Of a stretch of DNA of 64,000 bases, positions 1-8,146 are shown in pieces. The DNA lies in NCBI GenBank assembly GCA_010672785.1, contig JAAHFX010000001.1, positions 186,001-250,000 on the forward strand, in the 5' to 3' direction. The notes under the pieces are model-generated. The model searched no databases. It saw only the letters and a list, made by a program, of their open reading frames with translations, and was not told where the DNA came from. Each line of letters starts with the position of its first letter. Position 1 is the stretch's first letter. Source of the DNA: Sphaerospermopsis sp. SIO1G1. Its GTDB lineage: Bacteria; Cyanobacteriota; Cyanobacteriia; Cyanobacteriales; Nostocaceae. A program made the translations under genes and the position numbers.

Positions 1-98
1 AGTTTAGCCAATTAAAGTTTACATTTTCTGCTGATTGGCTGATAGGATCAACTCAGCAAATGGATAGTTACAAATAACTGTTAGCTTTAGTTTAGTTA

Positions 99-317
99 CT
101 ATTCGGCTGGGAAATCAAGAATAGGCAAGCGATCGCCTCTAAAAACCTCTTGACTAGCTTCTCCTACAGCACGGAGTGTTTTACCAGTTGCCTGATCTGC
201 CACAACTAGCAGTAGCATAGATGCTGTAGCCATTTGTAAAAGACAAGACTGAGGCATACTAAACAAAATTAAATTCAGATCCGAATTGGAAGATGGATTT
301 TGTGTTACAGATAACAT
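99..317 (-). CDS. small conserved-looking hypothetical protein, 72 aa
   Basis: I do not recognise a named family. The protein is 72 residues, begins with ATG at 317 and ends in a short acidic/aromatic tail (ILDFPAE). The middle (about residues 17-40) is hydrophobic with a Met/Leu-rich stretch, but it is too short and broken to be a confident membrane segment. Composition looks protein-like, and a HIP1 octamer lies inside the frame, as is common in cyanobacterial coding sequence. No clear Shine-Dalgarno sequence precedes the ATG. It is transcribed away from the large gene at 536. It could still be a chance ORF, so confidence is moderate. Confidence 0.5.
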   Translation of the reverse strand: MLSVTQNPSSNSDLNLILFSMPQSCLLQMATASMLLLVVADQATGKTLRAVGEASQEVFRGDRLPILDFPAE

Positions 318-535
318 TGCTAATTTTTAGTGGTGGGGAGTTGAGTACAATAGATGCAAAACTAAATTTGGAGAGGATGTGCAGCTTTCCAAGACTATCT
401 TTGCCCATTTTGCAAGCTCCAAAGGTAACAAAATTGTTAAAAAAAAAGTGCAAAATGTGATAGATCTATGTTTTTAGTTTACAAGTACAGGCAAAATTTC
501 CCTATACTCGCTTCCTGTTACAGTTAACCTTATAT
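318..535. other. divergent intergenic region
   Basis: This 218-base gap separates the small minus-strand gene from the SGNH-type gene at 536 and must hold promoters for both. It contains an A-run followed by AT-rich sequence around 437-480. I see no convincing paired promoter boxes and no repeat. Confidence 0.4.
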
Positions 536-3500
536 ATGAAAACATTATTACTTGATCGCCAGCAAACTTTAGTACAGTGGGTAAGTCAAGCCACAGGAAT
601 CAGCACTTTCGGAGTGAAAGTCCGGTTGCTGGGTAATGATCTACATATATTGTGTGAAGGAACAGATTGTCCTAAACGTTGGCACACTCTTTATGATTTG
701 CTGCAAGCATTAGGTCAAACTGACCTGGATAGCCTCACTAATGAAGATCAATCCTCAATATACCAAGTATTGGTCTATGGTCGAAAGAAAGGGGAGCATC
801 GCCCTCAATGGTGTCATCGTGTCTATCTAAACCAATTAGAAAAACATATAGAACAAGCAGAACAAGCTCTGTTACTGGAAACAAAAAAATCTCGGTTATC
901 ACAAGGAGGGCTGATTGTATCTAACGAAAGTTTGGCTCGTCAAGGTAATCCTGATGCGATCGCTCGCTATCTAAGTGAGAATCTTAGCAATTTGGGCGTT
1001 GCTGTCCAGGTTAAAAGTCAATTTCATAAGTCTAAGGCTAAGTCACCCAAAACAGCTAAAGTTGCCAATCGCCTCTGGATATTTTGTCAGTCCACCTATA
1101 GCCCTGATGCTACCTTACTAGCAGAACCCATAGCTGAACAACTACGCTACTTAAAATTAGCTGGTTATGAAGATGCAGTAATTGTTTCTCAGGTTTGTGG
1201 TGAAAGTGAACCGGATTGGCGATTAAGGGTAGATTTAACTCCAGCTGAAACTATGCTCAAAGAATGGGCGCGGTGGGGGGATGTACAGGCAATTAGCCGT
1301 TTGTTAAGTGATAAGTTATCGGATTTTCAGGTTTCTGTGGAAACTTCATTAAAGGAATTAACCTTACACGTTTTTTGCACTCCCATAATTAATCCTTTAA
1401 AGTCCACTCCTGCTCCTGATAAATCAATTTGTTTAGGGTTAATTCACAGCGAGCTAGAAAAAATTGCTCCCCAAGGAGTCATGGCCGCTGCTGTTTATGG
1501 ACAGAAAACAGATGATCAACAACCTGCTTGGGTAGATTGGATTTCTTTACCAGCATCACAACATTCTGCTTTAGCTACACCTACTTTAACTTTGGGCGCA
1601 AATGGAGATGAACCTGCACTTGTTTTCTTGTTAGAGAGATTACTTAACCAAGACATGAATTGGCGTTTGCTAACAGGTGGTATTCGTATTCTTTTACTTC
1701 GCAAAGGTGACTTATTACATATAATGTGCGATGCACCTAACTGTCCTACACGCCAACAGGTAGCCAGTAAGGTAACAAAGTTTATTCGTAACTTAAATAT
1801 TGATGGTATTACTGGTGTTCGGGTTTATGGTCGTCGTGCTGGAGAGACTGAACCTGTTTGGCATCATGGTACAGACTTTGGTGAGAGCCATCGTTTAGTC
1901 CCAGAAGCCGCTCCAGAGTTTGCTGCTACTTCTGAATATATCAGCGATTTAGTTAATAATGAGGAAAATGAGCCAGTTGTTCGACCGGATTTAACTACGG
2001 AGGACTTGAAAAGCGTAGTTACTGAAGTAACAAAAAATTGGCAAGAGATTATTCCTAGACTATTTAAAAAACTACTATTAAGTACACAGTTGTTTGCAGA
2101 ACTTCGTCATTCACGGGAGCAAAACCCAGATGATCAAAGTCTAAGTGTGAGTTTGGTGTGGATGGCATTAGGATTTATTATCACCCTCCAAAGTGATTGG
2201 ATCTTAGGTTATGTTGCAAATCAAATTAAACAAAATAATTCTGTTGATCAAGCTGTTTTATCTTCTCCTACTTCCACGTCCTTAACATCTGAAAATAGAA
2301 AAGCTAACAATACAACATTTCTCAATCAGAGTAATTCCTCTCAGTTAAGTAATTCAGCCTTTAATGCTTCTAGTTTTACAAACGATAAAAATGCAGATCT
2401 CAATGGATCATTAAGACAAAAAGCTAATGCTACAGCAATTTTGTTGGCAGCAAGATCACAAATGCCTAGTTTTAATGCTCGCCAGTTAGATGAACAGTTA
2501 GCACTTTATAAACAACGTTTAGCTATCATCGGTAAGCCTCCAGAAGTATTAATTATTGGTTCTTCTCGTGCTTTAAGAGGAGTTGATCCAGTTGCTCTTA
2601 CCCAAGCTTTAGGTTCTCAAGGTTATCAGGAAATAGATGTCTTTAACTTTGGTGTGAATGGTGCAACTGCACAAGTTGTAGAATTTATTGTTCGTAATGT
2701 TCTAGAACCACAGGAATTACCAAAGTTGATTATTTGGGCTGATGGTTCTAGGGCTTTTAATAGCGGTCGTGAAGATGTTACTTTTAATTCTATTGCTGCT
2801 TCTCCAGGTTATGAAGAAGCATTGAAGAGAGCTAATGATCGAGCCAAAAGTAATCAAGAATCGTTAGATTCAGCAGAATCAGAATATTCATTAGCAAATA
2901 ATACAGATAATTTACCAAAAACTGTCAATGTGAATAATTACCAATTGGCTAATGATGTACTAAATGAGTTTTTAATTAGTTTATCGGCTAGTTACAAGAA
3001 TCGCCAAGAAATCAAAACCTTATTGCAACAAAAAGTAGATAGTTTTCCTTTCAAAAATCAATCAGTTGAATTAAATAATGATGCAGATGCAAAATCAAAT
3101 CAGAATAATATTCTTAAAAGTATAGATTTTGATGGTTTTTTACCTTTATCTATTCGGTTTAATCCTCAAACATATTATGATAACCACCCGAAAGTTGCTG
3201 GTAGTTATGACAATGACTATCAGTCATTTGATCTGAATGGTTTACAAAACACATCTTTACAGTCAATGGTAGAATTTACCAAAGCTAATAACATTAAATT
3301 AGTCTTTGTCAGTATGCCTTTAACAGCAGATTATCTAGATTCATTTAGACAGAAATATGAACAAGAATTTCGCCAGTATATGTTAGAAGCTGCTACAAAC
3401 AATGCTAACTTTATCTACAGAGATTTAAGTCAGATATGGCTAAATGCTAATGATTATTTCTCAGATCCTAGTCACCTGAATCGCTATGGAGCTTATGAGG

Positions 3501-3550
3501 TATCTAAAAAACTAGCAATCGATCCTGTGATTCCCTGGAATGTTAAATAA
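536..3550 (+). CDS. SGNH-hydrolase-like membrane protein (DUF1574-type), 1004 aa
   Basis: The C-terminal third (about residues 665-1000) has the SGNH/GDSL pattern: a GSSR block with candidate nucleophile Ser677, a FGVNGA block shortly after, and a DPSH block with Asp977 and His980. A single hydrophobic segment lies near residues 538-565, so the SGNH domain is probably extracytoplasmic and anchored. A low-complexity Ser/Asn/Thr linker (about 570-635) separates the two. The N-terminal half contains four related modules, three or four of which end in a V-Y-G-R-x-x-G-E-x-x-P-x-W signature; their role is unknown. An MBOAT acyltransferase gene follows 225 bases downstream. That pairing matches polysaccharide or teichoic-acid O-acylation systems (AlgI/AlgJ, DltB/DltD), in which the MBOAT moves acyl groups across the membrane and the SGNH protein transfers them. 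The DUF1574 label is from memory; function is inferred from motifs and context. Confidence 0.7.
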   Translation: MKTLLLDRQQTLVQWVSQATGISTFGVKVRLLGNDLHILCEGTDCPKRWHTLYDLLQALGQTDLDSLTNEDQSSIYQVLVYGRKKGEHRPQWCHRVYLNQLEKHIEQAEQALLLETKKSRLSQGGLIVSNESLARQGNPDAIARYLSENLSNLGVAVQVKSQFHKSKAKSPKTAKVANRLWIFCQSTYSPDATLLAEPIAEQLRYLKLAGYEDAVIVSQVCGESEPDWRLRVDLTPAETMLKEWARWGDVQAISRLLSDKLSDFQVSVETSLKELTLHVFCTPIINPLKSTPAPDKSICLGLIHSELEKIAPQGVMAAAVYGQKTDDQQPAWVDWISLPASQHSALATPTLTLGANGDEPALVFLLERLLNQDMNWRLLTGGIRILLLRKGDLLHIMCDAPNCPTRQQVASKVTKFIRNLNIDGITGVRVYGRRAGETEPVWHHGTDFGESHRLVPEAAPEFAATSEYISDLVNNEENEPVVRPDLTTEDLKSVVTEVTKNWQEIIPRLFKKLLLSTQLFAELRHSREQNPDDQSLSVSLVWMALGFIITLQSDWILGYVANQIKQNNSVDQAVLSSPTSTSLTSENRKANNTTFLNQSNSSQLSNSAFNASSFTNDKNADLNGSLRQKANATAILLAARSQMPSFNARQLDEQLALYKQRLAIIGKPPEVLIIGSSRALRGVDPVALTQALGSQGYQEIDVFNFGVNGATAQVVEFIVRNVLEPQELPKLIIWADGSRAFNSGREDVTFNSIAASPGYEEALKRANDRAKSNQESLDSAESEYSLANNTDNLPKTVNVNNYQLANDVLNEFLISLSASYKNRQEIKTLLQQKVDSFPFKNQSVELNNDADAKSNQNNILKSIDFDGFLPLSIRFNPQTYYDNHPKVAGSYDNDYQSFDLNGLQNTSLQSMVEFTKANNIKLVFVSMPLTADYLDSFRQKYEQEFRQYMLEAATNNANFIYRDLSQIWLNANDYFSDPSHLNRYGAYEVSKKLAIDPVIPWNVK

Positions 3551-3559
3551 GTTAAAAAA

Positions 3560-3738
3560 GGTTCTTCAGTACCTAATATCCAAAATCAAGCTAAAAGAGT
3601 TTTATTAAACTGACTATACATCAGAAATTAAGCCATAATCTTGAACATTATTACAAACTATTAACTCTTTACCCTGTTCCCCATTCCCTATTCCCCATAA
3701 ACTAATTGGTAATTTAGCATAACAAATAACGAAGAACC
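3560..3738. repeat. MITE-like intergenic repeat with 8-bp inverted ends
   Basis: GGTTCTTC at 3560-3567 and GAAGAACC at 3731-3738 are exact inverted repeats flanking AT-rich non-coding DNA. A related copy lies at 24082-24170: both have TTCAGTACCTAATAT near the left end, a pyrimidine tract of the CCCTATTCCC type in the middle and TTTAGCATAACAA near the right end. A fragment of the same left end occurs at 6948-6961. No ORF is inside. Confidence 0.6.
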
Positions 3739-3775
3739 TGAGAAAATAACATAACAAATAGCTAATAACTAAAAA

Positions 3776-5272
3776 ATGAAATTCATATCAATTTTTTACG
3801 GACTTTTTTTACTGAGCATCCTGGGTATTTATTGGACTTTAGCAACACAAAAATTAAAATTATGGGTAATCTTAATAGCTAGTTTAATATTTTACACATC
3901 CTGGCAAATTCAATATTTACCATTACTTTTAGCACTTACATTCATTAACTTTCGTTTCGGTTTAGAAATTAGTAAAAATACATCAGGAGAAAATGTCGAA
4001 AACTCAAAAATACCTAATGAAGAATGGCGAATTTATCAGTCAGACTGGAATCTTTACCGATTAAAAATTTTAGGGATAGGTATTATATTAAATATTAGTT
4101 TACTACTGATTTTTAAATACCTACCAAGTATCCTGAGATGGGCATTTAATATTTCCACAGTTCCAGGAAATTCATCTTTTCAATTTATTGCCCCTTTGGG
4201 AATTTCTTTTTTCACATTTGAATGTATTGCTTATTTAATAGATGTATATCGTGGTGCGCCAGCAACAAATCAATTTTTAAAGTTTGCTACCTACAAATTA
4301 TTCTTTGTTAAATTGATTTCTGGACCAATTACCCGCTACCATAACTTTGCATTGCAGTTTAATTACTTACAGTTTCCCAATGTTAATAGAATCTCCGAAG
4401 CCGTATGGTTAATTGCCAGAGGCGCAGTGAAAAAGGGTATTCTCGCTGATAATTTGGGAATTTTTGTTGACTTATGTTTTGGTAATTTACAAAGGGCAGG
4501 TAGTACAGATTTATGGTTAGCTACTATTGCCTATGGTTTACAGTTATATCTAGATTTTAATGGTTACGTAGATATTGCTCGTGGTAGTGCTTTACTCTTT
4601 GGTTTAGTTTTACCTGAGAATTTTGATTTCCCTTATTTTAGTACTAGTATTGCAGATTTTTGGCGACGTTGGCATATTACTTTAGGTGATTGGTTGCGTA
4701 ACTATCTTTACTTTCCTCTGGGTGGTTCTCGTCGTGGTTTAATGCGTACTTGTTTAAATTTATTTCTTGTCATGCTCATAGCTGGGATCTGGCATGGATC
4801 AGCCTGGGGTTTTATTATCTGGGGTGCTTTGCATGGTATTGCTTTAGCTGTTCATCGTCTCACAGATACTTTGGGCGATCGCTTTTACTTATTAAATGTA
4901 TTTTGGCGCAACCCCATTGGTATAGTTTTGGCCTGGTTTTTAACTCAATTGATGGTTTTCACTTCTTGGATCTGGTTTCGTCTTCCCAATATCCAGGACT
5001 CAGTTTTAGTTATACAAAATTTTTGGGGGCGTAATGCAGATACACAATTTTTTGAAAAAGTTTATGTAGAAGCATTGAATAGCACACCACACCAAATATC
5101 CTGGTTTATATTCTTGCTGTTTTTAGTTATGCTCATTTCCTACTCTTTAAAACGAGGTATGAAATTAGAGTTGAGTTGGCCTATTAAACTTATTTTTGCA
5201 CCGATGTGTTTTTATGCTGTTTGGTTACTAGCTCCAGAAGGTAGTTTACCTTATATATATTTTGATTTTTAA
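3776..5272 (+). CDS. MBOAT-family O-acyltransferase, 498 aa
   Basis: This is a polytopic membrane protein with hydrophobic segments throughout, starting right at the N-terminus. It carries the MBOAT signatures DFWRRWHITLGDWLRNY (about residues 297-313) and IWHGSAWGFIIWGALHG, with the conserved catalytic His at residue 340. Length fits AlgI-type members (about 470-520 aa). AlgI-like proteins take acyl groups from a cytoplasmic donor and pass them to an extracytoplasmic SGNH partner that modifies a glycan. The SGNH-type protein encoded just upstream on the same strand is the obvious partner. The 225-base gap holds a repeat element, so cotranscription is plausible but not shown. The substrate cannot be told from sequence. 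Confidence 0.85.
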   Translation: MKFISIFYGLFLLSILGIYWTLATQKLKLWVILIASLIFYTSWQIQYLPLLLALTFINFRFGLEISKNTSGENVENSKIPNEEWRIYQSDWNLYRLKILGIGIILNISLLLIFKYLPSILRWAFNISTVPGNSSFQFIAPLGISFFTFECIAYLIDVYRGAPATNQFLKFATYKLFFVKLISGPITRYHNFALQFNYLQFPNVNRISEAVWLIARGAVKKGILADNLGIFVDLCFGNLQRAGSTDLWLATIAYGLQLYLDFNGYVDIARGSALLFGLVLPENFDFPYFSTSIADFWRRWHITLGDWLRNYLYFPLGGSRRGLMRTCLNLFLVMLIAGIWHGSAWGFIIWGALHGIALAVHRLTDTLGDRFYLLNVFWRNPIGIVLAWFLTQLMVFTSWIWFRLPNIQDSVLVIQNFWGRNADTQFFEKVYVEALNSTPHQISWFIFLLFLVMLISYSLKRGMKLELSWPIKLIFAPMCFYAVWLLAPEGSLPYIYFDF

Positions 5273-5391
5273 AACAAGAATTACACAGAAGTTCTATCTT
5301 TTCCGGGTGTATTCCTATTATTTATATTATTCATAAAGGTAGGCAAAAAGCAACAGGCAAGAGGTAAGAGACAATAAGTGAAAAATTCAGA

Positions 5392-5479
5392 ACTTACGCA
5401 AAATATCTCTTGTAACCCTCATACCTCTGTGTTTTCTGTGCCTGGGATGGTTCGATTATTCCATAGCTTGTGCGTAAGT
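5392..5479. repeat. MITE-like element, ends ACTTACGCA / TGCGTAAGT
   Basis: Exact 9-bp terminal inverted repeats (ACTTACGCA at 5392-5400, TGCGTAAGT at 5471-5479) bound an 88-bp non-coding element. A second, slightly diverged copy is at 13456-13541. Partial copies are at about 18738-18806 (opposite orientation) and 26228-26297. Shared internal words include CTCTTG, ACCCTC and GTCCTTCGTGGTTC-like sequence. Confidence 0.65.
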
Positions 5480-5698
5480 CCTTAAATAGCTAATAGTATT
5501 ATTTCTGATGCAACCTGAATTGAGATTACATATTTTCTTAACAAACATTGGATAGTGTTTAGTTCTTTCAAAACTCAGAATTAAAAACTATTTTTTAAGA
5601 AACTTTACGAAGTACAAACATTTGTAAATATAATAATAAGTAAAAGTAATTACTTTAAATTTTCTTGATAAGATAATCAGTGTTACAAATTTTGCTAA

Positions 5699-5724
5699 TT
5701 CATGTTATCGTGAATGAACATGAA
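5699..5724. promoter_or_regulatory. perfect inverted repeat in psbA upstream region
   Basis: TTCATGTT at 5699-5706 and AACATGAA at 5717-5724 form an 8-bp inverted repeat with a 10-base spacer, 64 bases before the psbA start codon. It could be a dimeric-regulator operator or an mRNA hairpin in the leader. It has no U-tract and is not a terminator. Confidence 0.45.
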
Positions 5725-5788
5725 CAAAACCAGTAGAATTTGGTCTTGTTTAGTACTTTTTAAGTAACGTAAATATCGCACTTATAAA

Positions 5789-6871
5789 ATGACCACAACC
5801 TTACAACAACGTTCTAACGGCAACGTATGGGATCGTTTTTGCGAGTGGATCACCAGCACTGAAAACCGCATTTATGTTGGTTGGTTTGGTGTACTCATGA
5901 TCCCTACCCTACTAGCTGCAACAACCTGCTTCATCATTGCATTCATCGCTGCTCCTCCCGTTGACATTGACGGTATCCGTGAGCCAGTTGCAGGTTCTTT
6001 AATATACGGAAACAACATCATCTCTGGTGCAGTTGTTCCTTCTTCTAACGCTATCGGTTTACACTTCTACCCCATCTGGGAAGCAGCTTCTTTAGATGAG
6101 TGGTTATACAACGGTGGTCCTTACCAATTAGTAATTTTCCACTTCTTAATCGGTTGTGCTTGCTACTTAGGTCGTCAGTGGGAATTATCCTACCGCCTAG
6201 GAATGCGTCCTTGGATCTGTGTTGCATACTCTGCACCTTTAGCATCTGCTACCGCAGTATTCTTAATCTACCCCATCGGACAAGGTTCATTCTCTGATGG
6301 TATGCCTTTAGGTATCTCCGGTACATTCAACTTCATGTTAGTGTTCCAAGCAGAACACAACATCTTAATGCACCCCTTCCATATGTTAGGTGTAGCAGGT
6401 GTATTCGGTGGTAGCTTATTCTCCGCAATGCACGGTTCATTGGTAACATCTTCCTTGGTTCGTGAAACAACCGAAACCGAATCTCAGAACTACGGTTACA
6501 AATTCGGTCAAGAGGAAGAAACCTACAACATCGTTGCAGCACACGGTTACTTCGGTCGCCTAATCTTCCAATACGCATCCTTCAACAACAGCCGTTCTCT
6601 ACACTTCTTCTTGGCTGCATGGCCTGTAGTAGGTATCTGGTTTACCGCTTTAGGTATCAGCACAATGGCGTTCAACTTGAACGGATTCAACTTCAACCAA
6701 TCCATCATTGATTCTCAAGGTCGTGTAATCGGTACTTGGGCAGATGTAATCAACCGCTCCAACCTAGGTATGGAAGTAATGCACGAGCGTAACGCTCATA
6801 ACTTCCCCTTAGACTTGGCTGCTGGTGAAGTTGCTCCTGTTGCTATCAGCGCTCCTGCTATCAACGGTTAA
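5789..6871 (+). CDS. psbA: photosystem II reaction-centre protein D1 (Gln130 form)
   Basis: The 360-residue sequence is unmistakably D1, the core subunit that with D2 binds P680, pheophytin, QB and the Mn4CaO5 cluster. Visible ligands and cofactors: Asp59, Asp61, Tyr161 (TyrZ), Asp170, Glu189, His190, His198 (P680 chlorophyll), His215 and His272 (iron), Ser264 (QB/herbicide pocket), His332, Glu333, His337, Asp342 and Ala344. The last 16 residues after Ala344 are the C-terminal extension removed by CtpA. Residue 130 is Gln, the D1:1 or low-light type in cyanobacteria with several psbA copies; Glu130 marks the D1:2 high-light type. There is no obvious Shine-Dalgarno sequence. The gene stands alone, with a terminator directly downstream. 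Confidence 0.98.
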   Translation: MTTTLQQRSNGNVWDRFCEWITSTENRIYVGWFGVLMIPTLLAATTCFIIAFIAAPPVDIDGIREPVAGSLIYGNNIISGAVVPSSNAIGLHFYPIWEAASLDEWLYNGGPYQLVIFHFLIGCACYLGRQWELSYRLGMRPWICVAYSAPLASATAVFLIYPIGQGSFSDGMPLGISGTFNFMLVFQAEHNILMHPFHMLGVAGVFGGSLFSAMHGSLVTSSLVRETTETESQNYGYKFGQEEETYNIVAAHGYFGRLIFQYASFNNSRSLHFFLAAWPVVGIWFTALGISTMAFNLNGFNFNQSIIDSQGRVIGTWADVINRSNLGMEVMHERNAHNFPLDLAAGEVAPVAISAPAING

Positions 6872-6916
6872 TATTTCAACTGGGTTTAATAAGCTTAGTT
6901 AAATAAATAAAAAATG

Positions 6917-6943
6917 CCCTCCAGAAATGGGGGGTGTTTTTTT
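6917..6943 (+). terminator. rho-independent terminator of psbA
   Basis: A six-pair stem (CCCTCC at 6917-6922 with GGGGGG at 6929-6934, one G-T pair) and a six-base loop are followed by TG and seven T residues. It starts 46 bases after the psbA stop codon. Confidence 0.8.
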
Positions 6944-6976
6944 GGTTTCTTCAGTACCTAATTGAACACCAATATT

Positions 6977-7966
6977 ATGACTAATTTATCCAATCAATCA
7001 ACTCCTCTAATTATTGATACTGATGGTGGAGTAGATGACGCTTTAGCCTTAATTATGGCTCTAAATTCTCCACAAATTGACCTGAAAGCGATTACAGTTT
7101 TAGCAGGAAATATTGATGTTGATCGAGCAGCTAAAAATGTTTTGCGTGTAATTAGTATTGTTGAACCGGATAAAATTCCCACAGTAGCAAAAGGTTGTGA
7201 AAAACCTTTAGTTAATCCTCCCTTTAATGCAGCAGGAATTCACGGTACAGATGGTTTGGGAGAATTATATCGTTTTCAACAAGCAGATGGTTCTCCTCGT
7301 TATCCCCAACTAACTCTAGAACCTGCTGATGAAAATGCGATTGATATCCTTCTGAAAGCGGCACAAAACTATGGTGAAAATCTAACAATTGTGGCTTTAG
7401 GCCCGCTCACCAATATTGCCACAGCACTGCAACAAGATGCCGAAACCATGAAAAAAATTGGGCGGATTATAATTATGGGAGGAGCAGTAAAAGTTCCAGG
7501 AAATATTTCAGCAGCAGCCGAATTTAATTTTTTTGTTGATCCTCATGCGGCACAAGTTGTGATGGAATCTGGAATTCCATTAACATTGGTAGGCTTAGAT
7601 GTGGCAATGAAAGCACCTTTACCTCGTGCAGTTGTAGAGGAAAATTTACAGAAACATCCATCAAAAATCACTCAGTTTATTGCCGATTGTACGGAAATTT
7701 ATATGGCATTTTACCGAGATAATGAGGGATTTTATGGCTGTTATTTACACGATCCATTAGCTTTAGCTGTTGCCATTGATCCAAGTTTAGTAAAAACAGA
7801 ATTACTTTATATGGTAGTGGAAACAGAAGGACGTTTTACAAAAGGTTTGTCGTTAGCAGATTTACGCGATCGCCGGGATGAATCTGAAAATCCGCCTAAT
7901 ATTGATGTCTGTTTAGATGTTGATACTCAAAAGTTCTTACAACTTTTTGAACAATTAGTTGCTTAA
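6977..7966 (+). CDS. inosine-uridine-preferring nucleoside hydrolase family protein, 329 aa
   Basis: Nucleoside hydrolases cleave the N-glycosidic bond of ribonucleosides to free the base and ribose. The N-terminus carries the Asp cluster IIDTDGGVDDALAL (Asp14, Asp16, Asp20, Asp21), the Ca2+/ribose site of the family. GPLTNIATAL, IIMGGAVKVPGN, EFNFFVDPHAA and the late HDPLALA motif are also present. Length is normal. ATG at 6977 is preferred; an in-frame TTG at 6962 would add five residues. The neighbouring 5'-nucleotidase makes the substrate of this enzyme, so the two suit a nucleotide-salvage route. Actual base specificity cannot be read from sequence. Confidence 0.88.
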   Translation: MTNLSNQSTPLIIDTDGGVDDALALIMALNSPQIDLKAITVLAGNIDVDRAAKNVLRVISIVEPDKIPTVAKGCEKPLVNPPFNAAGIHGTDGLGELYRFQQADGSPRYPQLTLEPADENAIDILLKAAQNYGENLTIVALGPLTNIATALQQDAETMKKIGRIIIMGGAVKVPGNISAAAEFNFFVDPHAAQVVMESGIPLTLVGLDVAMKAPLPRAVVEENLQKHPSKITQFIADCTEIYMAFYRDNEGFYGCYLHDPLALAVAIDPSLVKTELLYMVVETEGRFTKGLSLADLRDRRDESENPPNIDVCLDVDTQKFLQLFEQLVA

Positions 7967-7984
7967 CAGATAAAATGTACAAGT

Positions 7985-8128
7985 AATATCAATTCCGAGT
8001 GCATCTGAATTATAAAACTAAAAAAAATACAGCTAGTGCAAAGGTAAAAATTAACAAGTAATCATTAAATTATGAGCTTTTGCCATTTGCCTACCCTCAC
8101 AAATAATCATGCACTCGGAAACGATATT
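7985..8128. repeat. MITE-like element between convergent genes
   Basis: TTCCGAGTGCAT at 7993-8004 and ATGCACTCGGAA at 8109-8120 are an exact 12-bp inverted repeat. Pairing extends outward imperfectly (AATATC against GATATT) to about 20 positions per arm. It sits between the converging nucleoside hydrolase and 5'-nucleotidase genes and could also act as a bidirectional terminator. Confidence 0.6.
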
Positions 8129-8146
8129 CGATATTCAGGGATAAAA

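Larger units (their letters stand above)
5273..5788. other. 516-base intergenic region upstream of psbA
   Basis: No gene is seen. It contains a MITE-like element (5392-5479), a TATAAT at 5629-5634 preceded at 18-19 bases by TTTACG/TTACGA (a weak psbA promoter candidate) and a perfect inverted repeat at 5699-5724. The rest is AT-rich and featureless to my reading. Confidence 0.5.

Noticed and set aside
259..453. 64-codon minus-strand ORF upstream of the SGNH gene
   Set aside because: Overlaps the better candidate at 99-317 in another frame and reads as AT-rich non-coding sequence.
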